Of a DNA stretch of 64,000 bases, positions 19,345-28,574 are shown one piece after another (within the stretch, counting starts at the first letter, position 1; the number at the start of each line of letters is the position of its first letter). The notes under the pieces are model-generated. The model saw nothing but the letters and a program-made list of their open reading frames with translations. It did not search any database and was not told where the DNA came from. Made by a program: the position numbers and the translations under genes. The stretch is from an uncultured Saprospiraceae bacterium. Its GTDB lineage: Bacteria > Bacteroidota > Bacteroidia > Chitinophagales > Saprospiraceae. The stretch covers positions 21,124 through 85,123 of the forward strand of contig CAJQRD010000011.1 of NCBI GenBank assembly GCA_905480605.1, read 5' to 3'.

Positions 19345-20505
19345 ATGAAAAAATTAGTTATAATTCTAGGAGTTCTGTTTATAATTTCTAGCTGTAAGGA
19401 ACATAAAGTAGAGAATAATCAAGTAGTATCTTCAATCAATAATTGGGAATTTGGTGCTTTTGAAAAAGTGGATAGTCTAAATCCTATTTTAAATCCTTCA
19501 CCAGAGTTGAAATTTAATTGCCCAATTTCTAACAGAGAAATGTACTGGGAGGAAAGGAATGTACTAAACCCATCAGCAGTCGTAAAAGGCGATAAAGTAT
19601 ATATGTTTTATAGAGCACAAGATTTAAATGGCACCTCTCGAATTGGATTGGCTACAAGTACAGATGGTCTTCATTTTGAGAAATCTCCTGCACCTGTATT
19701 TTATCCAGATAACGATTCGATGAAAGTGTATGAATGGAATTACAAGAAATTCAAGAGTGGTAAACTTGAGGAAGATTGTGTAAGTTGTTACTTTGATGGG
19801 GTAGAAGATCCAAGAATTGTAGAGAGTATTGATGGTAAATATATCATGACATACACTTCTTATGATGGTAAAACAGCTAGGCTAAGTATTGCATCTTCAA
19901 GTGACTTAACGTCATGGACAAAACATGGATTGGTTTTAAAAGGGGCAAAATATAAGGACAGATGGTCTAAGGCTGGAGCTATTGTTGTTGAATTAATAGA
20001 TGGTAAGAATGTTGCCAAAAAGATAAACGGAAAATATTGGATGTATTTTGGTGATACCAATATATTTCTAGCGAGCTCAAAAGATCTGATCAAGTGGGAA
20101 GTTTGTGAAAATGAGGAAAGTAAGAAAATGATTTCAGTTTTGCATCCGCGGATGGGTTACTTTGACAGCAGGCTTGTAGAACCTGGTCCTTATGCATTGT
20201 ATAAAGATGAGGGGATTTTGCTAATTTACAATGGAAGTAATGCGGCCAACTTTAATGATCCTAAATTATCAAAATTTACCTATGCCGCCGGACAAGCTTT
20301 GTTTGATAAAAACGCGCCGCATAAGTTAATTGACAGATCGGAAAGTTATTTTATTCACCCTGACAAGGATTATGAGAAAGTTGGTGAAGTTAATGAAGTT
20401 TGCTTTGTTGAAGGAATGGTATATTTTAAAAACAAATGGTTTCTTTATTATGGTACTGCTGATTCTAAAATTGCAGTTGCTGTAAATAGTGAGAGTCATA
20501 ATTAG
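19345..20505 (+). CDS. GH130-like glycosidase/phosphorylase lipoprotein
   Basis: A 386-residue lipoprotein (lipobox ISSC) with a five-bladed-propeller glycosidase pattern. Typical features are NPSAVVKGDKVYMFYRAQD, repeats of SRIGLATSTDG and RLSIASSSDL, and the signature GVEDPRI at about 152-158, which carries the catalytic Asp of family GH130. GH130 members phosphorolyse or hydrolyse beta-mannosides, and exported ones are more often hydrolases. A GH43-like enzyme is the alternative. It stands apart from the GlcNAc locus, with no transporter next to it. The signal peptide predicts action in the periplasm or at the outer membrane. Confidence 0.75.
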   Translation: MKKLVIILGVLFIISSCKEHKVENNQVVSSINNWEFGAFEKVDSLNPILNPSPELKFNCPISNREMYWEERNVLNPSAVVKGDKVYMFYRAQDLNGTSRIGLATSTDGLHFEKSPAPVFYPDNDSMKVYEWNYKKFKSGKLEEDCVSCYFDGVEDPRIVESIDGKYIMTYTSYDGKTARLSIASSSDLTSWTKHGLVLKGAKYKDRWSKAGAIVVELIDGKNVAKKINGKYWMYFGDTNIFLASSKDLIKWEVCENEESKKMISVLHPRMGYFDSRLVEPGPYALYKDEGILLIYNGSNAANFNDPKLSKFTYAAGQALFDKNAPHKLIDRSESYFIHPDKDYEKVGEVNEVCFVEGMVYFKNKWFLYYGTADSKIAVAVNSESHN

Positions 20506-20617
20506 AAAATAAAATATTATAGATAAGTAGCTACTCATCACATTGGGGTTTTTAACCATAGTTTTATGGTGCTTGGCAATTTATAATATTACAAGTTCAA
20601 GAATTGTAAAATCTAAT

Positions 20618-20987
20618 ATGAAGCTTGTATGGCTTTTGGCTGTTTTGTTTTTGCCAATTCTATGATCAATTATTTATTTTCAAGTTAGAGGGAAGTTCAA
20701 ATTCTGTAATTGATACGATCGTAGAAAATAGATTGGTAAAATACTATCTTGAATATACCCAAGATTTTCCATTGATTAAGTTAGATGAAAATGATAATGT
20801 TAAGATATATGCCATTAAATATGGACCAATTAGTTATGTGGGAAAACCAGAATTCGTATACCCACTTTGTTTTAATTTGAATGAATTAACGGATGAAAAT
20901 ATAACAATTGATTATTCAGGAAAACAAAGGAGACCTGTTAAAATTTATCGGAATCTATTGAATAGAATAAAAGGATTAAATAATTAA
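20618..20987 (+). pseudogene. Frameshifted small exported protein
   Basis: An ATG at 20618 begins a good export leader (MKLVWLLAVLFLPIL) that hits a stop at once. The +1 frame then continues for about 100 residues (DTIVENRLVKYYLEYTQDF ... KIYRNLLNRIKGLNN) to 20987. Skipping one base, for instance in the T5 run near 20646, would join leader and body into one 122-residue protein. The body matches no family I know. Whether this is a true mutation or a base-call error cannot be told. An alternative intact reading from a TTG at 20625 would lack a proper leader. Confidence 0.45.
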
Positions 20988-20996
20988 ATAGGCCTG

Positions 20997-21590
20997 TCAA
21001 TTTGTTTTAAGCCACCCTGTAATACTCATCCTAGGTTTGTGACTGAGTAAAACTTCATGCTCTAGTTCACTGCTTTTGAAAAACACACACTTGCCATTTT
21101 GAGGAGAAATTATTTGAGAATTATCTTGATGGTAAATACACAACTCTCCACCATCCTCTGAAATCCAATCCTCATTCAAATACATAATCATGGAATAGGC
21201 TCTTTTTTGATCGTCTACAAATTGATCAAGATGCCTTTTGTAAGAGGTGCCTTTGTCATAATATGCATAATGAAATTCATATCCAGTAATTCCAGTATAA
21301 CAAGTCATGTTAAGGTATTTTATAAAGCCATCAATGAGGTCAAAAAATCCATTTTCGTGAATGTTATTGTGCTTTCTGTCTAACCAGTAAATAATATCAC
21401 TGCGTATTGATTTGTTGGTTTGTAAATTGGTACTGCTGCCAATTCCAGCTACTTTAAATTGTTTTTCAAATAGCAGTAACAATAAATTTTCCCTTAGATT
21501 ATTTGATAATTCTGTGTTTAGGAAATTATTATTTAAACCCACTCGGTCTTTTAAAAAACTAGAAATAATAGATTCAAATGCTTGCTCCAA
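20997..21590 (-). CDS. 2OG-Fe(II) oxygenase, prolyl-hydroxylase (SM-20/EGLN) like
   Basis: A 197-residue protein with the jelly-roll triad H120-x-D122 (YKRHLDQF) and distal H178 (ELEHEVLL), plus the 2-oxoglutarate-binding Arg at about 187 in PRMSITGWLKTN. The R-x-S-x-TGW ending is the hallmark of bacterial SM-20-related prolyl hydroxylases. It likely hydroxylates a protein residue in the cytoplasm; the target is unknown. Length is normal. It is convergent with the frameshifted gene on the left and stands alone. Confidence 0.85.
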   Translation of the reverse strand: MEQAFESIISSFLKDRVGLNNNFLNTELSNNLRENLLLLLFEKQFKVAGIGSSTNLQTNKSIRSDIIYWLDRKHNNIHENGFFDLIDGFIKYLNMTCYTGITGYEFHYAYYDKGTSYKRHLDQFVDDQKRAYSMIMYLNEDWISEDGGELCIYHQDNSQIISPQNGKCVFFKSSELEHEVLLSHKPRMSITGWLKTN

Positions 21591-22042
21591 AATGAATTAC
21601 TTAAATCTAAGGCAGCATAAAACTGTTAGATGTGTAATGTTACTCTTTAATAATTCGAAAACATAGTAAAATAACATTTGCTTTTATTGTTTACCTAAAT
21701 GTTTTTGAGGTTATATAATTGTAAGAGGCAACATTAATTTATCATTGGTTCTGTTTTTAGATAAATATTAATAACCAGTCAATTAACTATCAACCGCATT
21801 TTTTATACAGATGTATTTTAATAAGTTTGTTTTTGATTTTCTGTGTTGAACAGAAAGGCGAAACTTCTTGTGGTAATTCTGTAGATTTTTAAAGATTACT
21901 TTTTTATGTTTTTTTTAGAGTAAAGAATATAAACAATGAATATAACTATTACAAAATTTTCTATCTTGGCAATCCTGAAAAAGTTATTTCTTTATAGATT
22001 AACTTTTTATATCAATTAGAGATAACAGCATAGCAATTATCA
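21591..22042. other. Intergenic region without recognised features
   Basis: Very AT-rich, about 450 bases between divergent genes. No open frame with coding character and no strong hairpin. It should hold promoters for both neighbours. Confidence 0.5.
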
Positions 22043-22915
22043 ATGCCAAAATACTTACTCTTTATAATTTTAATAGTTTTAAACTCATGCATTGGGCATG
22101 ACTATGTGGAATCCGTGGGCGAAGTGCCTATTGATATAAAATTGACTTCTAATTATTCTTTTTTTGTAGCTGGTCATACTTATGGAAATCCCATTACCTA
22201 TCAGTATGGATTGCATCCTCCAGTTGTAGAGAAAATTCCATTTATAAACAAATACCCTGAGATGGATTTGGGCGTGTTGACAGGGGATGTAGTGCCTTTT
22301 ACAACTGTAGAATATTGGGATGCAGCATTGACAGATATCGATAAATTTTCGAAACCAATTCATATCGCAGCAGGAAACCATGATCGTGGTCCTGTGTTTG
22401 AAGATCTCTTTGAGTACTATTATTCTTTTTGGAATGAAGATGATATTTTCATTATACTTTCACCTACAAATTGGAACATAGAAGGAGAGCAGAAGGACTT
22501 TTTAATTGAGACTATTGACAATGCATTTTCATCCGCCAATAACATTTTTATTTTTTGTCATGAATTGATTTGGTGGGCACCAGATAATGAATTTGCAAAT
22601 GTTAAAATAAACTATGCGCCTCAATATCCTGGAAAAACAAATTACTGGTCCGAGATAAGTCCTTATCTAGAATCAATACCAAAAAACGTTGTAATCTACG
22701 CTGGCGACTTGGGGGCCAATAATACGGTTACGCCATACATGTATTATAAATATCATAACATAACCTTAATCGCGAATGGGGTAGGTGGCGGACAGCAAGA
22801 CAATATCATTGTGACCGAGGTTGACGAAGATGGTGGCCTGGATTTTAAATTGCTAGGAATCAATCAAGTTACTCCTTATGAAATTGAGAATTTGAAAGAT
22901 TATAAATTACCATAA
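22043..22915 (+). CDS. Calcineurin-like metallophosphoesterase lipoprotein
   Basis: A 290-residue lipoprotein (lipobox LNSC). The metallophosphoesterase blocks appear in order: FFVAGHTYG (the usual D-x-H is modified), VLTGDVV, the GNHD motif in AAGNHDRGP, FCHELIW and VIYAGDLG. The first block lacks the usual Asp, so metal binding may be altered. It probably faces the periplasm and hydrolyses a phosphoester or is a degenerate relative. It stands alone. Confidence 0.75.
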   Translation: MPKYLLFIILIVLNSCIGHDYVESVGEVPIDIKLTSNYSFFVAGHTYGNPITYQYGLHPPVVEKIPFINKYPEMDLGVLTGDVVPFTTVEYWDAALTDIDKFSKPIHIAAGNHDRGPVFEDLFEYYYSFWNEDDIFIILSPTNWNIEGEQKDFLIETIDNAFSSANNIFIFCHELIWWAPDNEFANVKINYAPQYPGKTNYWSEISPYLESIPKNVVIYAGDLGANNTVTPYMYYKYHNITLIANGVGGGQQDNIIVTEVDEDGGLDFKLLGINQVTPYEIENLKDYKLP

Positions 22916-23120
22916 AACAGCTAACAGCTTTAATTACAATCAAAGCTTTAGTAAAGTTGTAGATTATATACAAATGCATGATGGACAATCTTGGTATTGA
23001 TTATGCTGGTCATAAAACATGCACGTGATGAGATTACAGTTTTCTTGATCTTGATTACTTATTTCTAGTTCTTCGTAATTGGTGGCAGTAAATAACTTAT
23101 TGAAATCAAAGAATTTGCCG

Positions 23121-23151
23121 TTTGAAAATGTATTCTCTATTCAAATCTTTG
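23121..23151 (+). promoter_or_regulatory. Bacteroidota-type promoter for the small lipoprotein
   Basis: TTTG at 23121-23124 and AATCTTTG at 23144-23151 (consensus TAnnTTTG) are 19 bases apart, the usual spacing. The predicted start of transcription lies about 10 bases before the ATG at 23168. Confidence 0.4.
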
Positions 23152-23167
23152 TAAATTAAATGCACTT

Positions 23168-23299
23168 ATGAAACATCAATTTTTATTTTTTACTATTTTC
23201 TCTTTTCTACTTTTTAATTCTTGTGGGGATCAAGAATCTAATGGTATATTACAATGTGACAGACTAAAAAGTATTGAAGAAGCTAACAATTTAATGTAA
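23168..23299 (+). CDS. Small lipoprotein (43 residues), perhaps a truncated gene
   Basis: The frame encodes a convincing lipoprotein leader (FTIFSFLLFNSC) and only about 25 mature residues (GDQESNGILQCDRLKSIEE...). It sits right behind a promoter-like pair. The mature part is short and ends abruptly, so it may be the 5' relic of a longer lipoprotein gene; the downstream 120 bases show no continuing frame. No family recognised. Confidence 0.4.
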   Translation: MKHQFLFFTIFSFLLFNSCGDQESNGILQCDRLKSIEEANNLM

Positions 23300-23428
23300 G
23301 AGGTTAGGAGTGTCAGATTCACTGACTCGACAAAATCGTAAATAATAGAATTCGGTTAGTTTGGCCTATTTTGGGTACTTAGAAGTATTAAATGATTAAT
23401 TGAAAACCAAAATCAAATATATTTGAGT

Positions 23429-23890
23429 ATGGAAAATATAAAATATAGGCGTGCTGATATAAAAGACTTAGTTACATTATACAAATTTGAACAAGCCATT
23501 GTTGCAACTGAACGCCCATTTGATCCAACTTTAAAACCGGGGCATATAAATTACTATGATATCAAAGCTATGATTGATGACAATGATACTGAAGTAATTA
23601 TAGCTGAAGTTGATTTAGAAATTGTCGGATCAGGATATGTAAAGATTAGTAATGCTAAGTCTTATTTGAATTTTGAAAAATATGCATATGCGGGATTTAT
23701 GTATGTGAAGCCTGGATATCGGAGAAAAGGAATCAGTCAAACAATTATAGAGAAATTAAAATCTTGGGCTAAGTCTAAAAATGTAAATGAATTGCGCCTT
23801 GATGTATATGATGAAAACCATATTGCTGTAGCTGCTTATGAAAAAATAGGATTACAGAAGCACCTGGTGGAAATGAGAATGAAAATATAA
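23429..23890 (+). CDS. GNAT-family N-acetyltransferase
   Basis: A 153-residue acetyltransferase starting at the ATG at 23429; an in-frame TTG two codons earlier is less likely. Motif A is AGFMYVKPGYRRKGISQTII (acetyl-CoA pyrophosphate loop R-R-K-G-I), followed by ELRLDVYDENHIAVAAYEKI, the standard GNAT C-terminal strand and helix. Substrate unknown. A TATATTTG box (23418-23425) just before the ATG suggests either a leaderless transcript or coincidence. It is unrelated in sequence to the GNAT protein at 13.6 kb beyond the fold. Confidence 0.87.
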   Translation: MENIKYRRADIKDLVTLYKFEQAIVATERPFDPTLKPGHINYYDIKAMIDDNDTEVIIAEVDLEIVGSGYVKISNAKSYLNFEKYAYAGFMYVKPGYRRKGISQTIIEKLKSWAKSKNVNELRLDVYDENHIAVAAYEKIGLQKHLVEMRMKI

Positions 23891-24291
23891 TCACTATTGC
23901 TAGCTATGTGTATCAATAATAAAAATAACACATCTATGGTGTTCTTGACATTATTAACTGTATTTGCCTTGATTATAATGAAGATGATATGGATGGTCTA
24001 ATAGATGAGTAAGAAAAAATAATAATGAATGAATGTATGAAAATTCATTGTCATCCAATTTGAAACAATTTTATTATTTTTAATAAAAGCATTGAACCAA
24101 AATCTTCAAACAGTTCTTCAATGCAAATCTCTTCATAGCAATTTAATTGCAAAAAACATCTCTTTAACTTAGTTCTTTACTCCTTCTTTGTACATTATTT
24201 TTTAATTAGATGTCATCTTTAAATAAAATTTATTAACTTATAGTGCAAATTAAAATTTATTGATCTTTTTTCCAATCAAAATTAATTTGAA
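23891..24291. other. Intergenic region with at most a tiny coding relic
   Basis: About 400 AT-rich bases. A short frame near 23929-24012 reads DYNEDDMDGLIDE before a stop, reminiscent of the end of a calcium-binding secreted protein, but it is too short to call. Nothing else was seen. Confidence 0.35.
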
Positions 24292-27146
24292 ATGAAACGT
24301 ACCCTTATTTTCCATTCTTTATTTTTAATAGTCGCCTTTTTTTTATTCCCAATTGCGCTCAAAGCCAATGGGTATCTTGCTCTGGCTCAAACGATAATGT
24401 TGAAAGAGAAATAGATTATCAAGCTAGAAGTATTGTTGGTACACTTTATAGCTTCAAAATTCGCAGGAAATTGCCTTCATGTCCAGGTGCTCGCGACGGC
24501 TCTCTTCAAGTTATTGAAATAAAAAGATTCGTAAACCCATATATTTTACCACTTGACTTGAGTACATTGAGAGCTAAACTTATACCCCCCGTTGGACTAA
24601 GATTTGGCTCAGGTAGTTCTATTATTGAGCAAGATGCTAATTTGAGATATGACGATCTTTCAAAAGGAAATTATTATATTCAAATTGAACTTAGGGAGCA
24701 TAATATTGTAAAGTCTGAAAAGATATCTTTGGATCCAACCATTACTTCTAACTTTGGACCATCAATATTTGTTGACAATAGTAGTAGAAACGAAACATGT
24801 CCTGGCACAAATGATGCATATATAAAATTGAAGATAGCTTGCAGTCCTTTTGAATCTGATCCAAAAATACATTGGAGTGATGGTATTACAACAGATTTTG
24901 TTGATGGTTTTATTGAGAGAAGCGGATTGACATCAGGTTTCTATCCATTTATAGCGGAAAAGACTTTTAGCAGTACTCAAAAATGCTGTTTCAACAGTGC
25001 TGTAGTTGTTAAGTCTAATTATTGTGCTAATAAAATTCTAACAGAAAACTTTGATAATGGAATCCCTAGCACTTGGTTTGTGGATTCTCCTACTAGTTTA
25101 GAAGTCATCAACAATACTGTAAACTTTATAAATGGCACCAACATTTATATTCCTTTCGATGTAGACTTAAATAACGTTAGTGCTTTATTTGGTAATTTCA
25201 ATTTACAAGGTAGTGGAGTTGTACAAATCATTGATCAAAATTTCAATCCACTTGCATCAATTGCGATTGACACTTCTTCAGAGCATGGATTATTATTAAA
25301 TAACTTGCCTGTAAATCATGGCTATTTCGTCATTGAAGGCATGAGTGGCTCAACACTTAGCAACGTTTGCTTGACGACTTTTCAAAATATAATTGAATAT
25401 CCATCTCATTTTAAGGAGTCAATGGATATAGATTTAAACTATAAAGTAGTACCTCAAAATTATTGCATCGGAGACACTATTTATCCATACTCAGGGCTCA
25501 CATTAACAGGAGGTATTTCGCCTTATGAATTCACATGGGCTTTAGATAGTGATATGATATTTAATGATGCAGATAGTCTTGACCATCCAATTCAATTTAC
25601 TACAGAAGGCAGTCATAGTATTGCATTGCTTATTGAAGATTTTGTAGGTAATCGAGATACTGCTGAGTTTATTTATAATGTATTTGGTACTAATCCTATT
25701 ACCCTTTCTGCAGATGAAATTGGTATATTAAATACGAATAATGCAATTCAAACAGTCTGCCTTGATCAAGTTCCTTTTACTATTAATACTGTTCCGGCTT
25801 CTGCAGTCCTAAGCTCTACGAGTTCTGGTTTAAATACTAATACTTTTGACCCTCAAGTGGCTGGAGTAGGTTTTCATCAAATTCTTGCCGAAGGCGGTCC
25901 TTGTGCCCCAGGTGCTATCTTAGGAATTAATGTTATAGAATTTCAAACTTCAGAAATTTATGCTATGCCTGTTTTGTACACATGTGAACAGAATATCGAT
26001 CTTTCATTATATGTAGAAAATGTACTAAATGGTGTATGGATGCTTGAAGATAACACTGACACATTGGCCTTGTTTGTTGACACATTACCTGTATCAATTT
26101 TTGCGCCTGGAAATTATATTTTAAAATATATTTTGGGGTCAGGGCTTTGTGAATCAATAAGTAGTACACCATTGACTATTGCTTCAGAACCGACAGCAGC
26201 TATTTCTAATCTACCTGATACACTTATGATAAGTAGTCCCGTTTTGAATTTGAATTCCTTATTGTCATCATCATCAAGTCTAGGTGGAGAATGGAGTGGC
26301 ACGGGAACAGTAGACAACTTTTTTGATCCTAGTAATTTGACGCCTTGCACTTACACGGTAACATACACAGTGGGACCTGACAATTGTCTTGCAATAACGA
26401 GTACTGAAATTGTTATTTCAACTTGTAATGGAAGTCCAGTCACTACTAATTTATCAATATCAATTTGTGATGACGAACTATATGAAGGCTATAGTTTAAG
26501 TGGAAATTACATAGACACTTTTACAGGGGCAAATGGTTGTGATTCAACACGTGTACTTGACCTCATTGTAAAGGACCCAATCACTCCAACTAATATTGAA
26601 TCCGCAATTTGCGATGGGGAGTGTTATGGTATTTATAAAGATGAAGGAATGTATAATTTTGTTTTACAGAGTGCGTTGGGATGTGACTCTGTCATTAATT
26701 TAGACCTTACAGTTCATCCAGTATTTGAAGGCTTAGAGGAAGTGAGTATTTGTGAAGATGAATCCTACAATGGTTACACCGAAGCTGGAACTTATACGCA
26801 AGATTTTATCAGCACAAATGGATGCGATTCAATCGTTGATCTTATTTTAACCGTACTCGACACATTAGATCCGCTATGCATGGGAACCTCAGTATCAGAA
26901 ATTGAATTTGAAATAAAAATCTCACCTATCCCAGCAACTTCTTTTTTGGAATTTGAATCATTATACCACGGAAGTTACTTTGTAGATATTTATGATGTGA
27001 GCGGCACTTTAGTAAAGAAGGATAACATCCAAATAACCAATAATCTGAGTAGGTTGGATATTTCAGAATTAAATCCAGGAATTCATTTGTTGCAAATATA
27101 TGGTGACAAAAATATTTCTAAAACATTCAAGATTATTAAAATGTAA
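24292..27146 (+). CDS. T9SS-secreted surface protein, out of frame at a T8 tract
   Basis: The large frame is open back to 24291 but has no start of its own except weak internal TTG codons. An ATG at 24292 in the neighbouring frame encodes a signal peptide (MKRTLIFHSLFLIVAFF). Eight Ts at 24337-24344 separate the two; nine would fuse them into a 951-residue protein with a natural cleavage region NCAQSQW. The mature part has two SprB-like motifs (SCPGARDGS, ETCPGTNDAYIKL), Ig/PKD-like regions, three repeats of the type SICxxExYxGYxxxGxY...GCDS near 26450-26860, and a C-terminal T9SS type A sorting domain (KISPIPATSFLEFES ... GIHLLQIYGDKNISKTFKI). It is an adhesin or similar surface protein, switched off in this copy, mutated, or mis-sequenced. 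Confidence 0.75.
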
Positions 27147-27550
27147 GTGGACACAGAAATATTAACGAAGATATGCCAAACTAAAACTTAACAATCTGGC
27201 TTTGGCGTTACCGACTATAAGCATACATAGAGTTTTTAGTTATTGCAATGATCATTTATCCCATCATTGTCGGATATTGAGGAATTATCTGCTGAACTGA
27301 TACAGATGGCGACTTCGAAATTGGTTTTGATAAGTTTTTAGAATTAGTAAAAAGAATTCAAAATACTGCAAATTGATAAGTAACAAAAACATGTTGTAAG
27401 ATATGTTAGTTGCTGAAAATGATTTTTTTTTGTAGATTTATTCTTACTGAATTTAAAAACTCTTTTGTCTTAAGTACTTTTCGACATTAACTTTTATGTT
27501 TTTTTTTTGAAATGACAGTAGAAATATAAACACAAAAAATAAAAAAAAAG
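27147..27550. other. Intergenic region with an antisense coding relic
   Basis: About 400 AT-rich bases after the surface protein. The only coding-like sequence is the minus-strand relic at 27236-27292. The right end has T- and A-runs before the next start. Confidence 0.45.
27236..27292 (-). pseudogene. 3' relic of a LamG/TSP3-type secreted protein
   Basis: On the minus strand this reads SISDNDGINDHCNN and a stop. That parallels the end of the protein at 30989 (LDSDNDGIGDPCDN and stop), and the DNA around both stops is alignable over about 45 bases. It seems to be the last piece of a deleted paralogue. Confidence 0.4.
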
Positions 27551-28565
27551 ATGAACCCGATCATCAACTTGCGAAATTTTATTGCGGCATTTGTTGTCGC
27601 CGTTCTTTTCTTAATTCCCTATGAGTTATATTTTAAGTACATTTAAAAATGGCCTGCTTCCTATGACTTAAAGAGCTTGGATATGTGGGCAGATTGGCGT
27701 GCAAAGGTAGATGACCTGAGTTCTGATGATGTGTTGATATTGGGATCATCTCGTGGACATTTCGATTTGAATATACACCTCTGGGATTCTATTACAGGAA
27801 ACAGACCTGTTAATGCTTGCTTATCCTGGCAGTTCACCACTTCATACAATAGAAGATGTAATTGAGAATTCAACTTTTAATGGATTACTGATTATCAGTA
27901 TTGCACCCGGACTATTCTACACAATGAAAGGCAGTTGGGGAGCCGGTAGGGGAAAAGATTTGGTAGATCATTATTACAACCGCACCTATGCACAGCAAAT
28001 TAGCAGTATCGTTTATAAAATTATTGATCCTCTATTCAGCTATACGCAGGGTGGTGATCTGAATTTGAAAGGGTTGATTGAACGGATCCCATTTCAAAAT
28101 CGCGACTCTATTAGGGGCGCCACTATCTGGCCTCCTATGGTTGCAATGGATAAATATCGCAACATTCGGATGTTACCTGAAATGGAAAATGACTCCATTA
28201 TCCAAAAGCAACAAACTGATATTTGGTACAATCCAAATCCTAAGAACAGGTTTGCAGATAGCATTGATGTGGTCATTGGTCATTATGTAAATCTTGTAGA
28301 AAGGCATAAAGAGAAAGGAGGACGTGTTGCCTTTATAAGGCCCCCCGTTACAGATTATTATTTAGAGACTGAAACAAGACTCTATCCCCGAGAAAAATAT
28401 TGGGATCGTTTGATCCTGGAGAGTAGTTGTCCTGGATATCACTTTCAAGATTATGAGGAAACTAAATATATGATTCCTCCGGAATGGTCGCATCTTAATC
28501 GTAGAGATGCAGATGCCTATACGAAGACCATCATTCAATTGCTCACAAGGGATCAACTCCAATAA
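27551..28565 (+). pseudogene. SGNH-hydrolase-like acyltransferase partner, broken by a stop and a frameshift
   Basis: From the ATG at 27551 a membrane-anchored protein begins (FIAAFVVAVLFLIPYELYF), but a TAA at 27644-27646 interrupts it. The same frame resumes with the SGNH block I motif VLILGSSRGHFDLN. Near 27810 one surplus base shifts the frame; past it the sequence continues (LAYPGSSPLHTIEDVIE ... SIAPGLFYTMKGSW) to a C-terminal block with the catalytic-type Asp/His region PPEWSHLNRRDADAY. Corrected length is about 337 residues. It lies 9 bases before an MBOAT gene, the usual pairing of AlgJ/AlgX/DltD-like proteins that finish O-acylation of exported polymers. Confidence 0.75.
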
Positions 28566-28574
28566 TTATATACA

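Noticed and set aside
23929..24012. Short frame ending DYNEDDMDGLIDE as a gene relic
   Set aside because: Too short and without start or repeats; could be chance.
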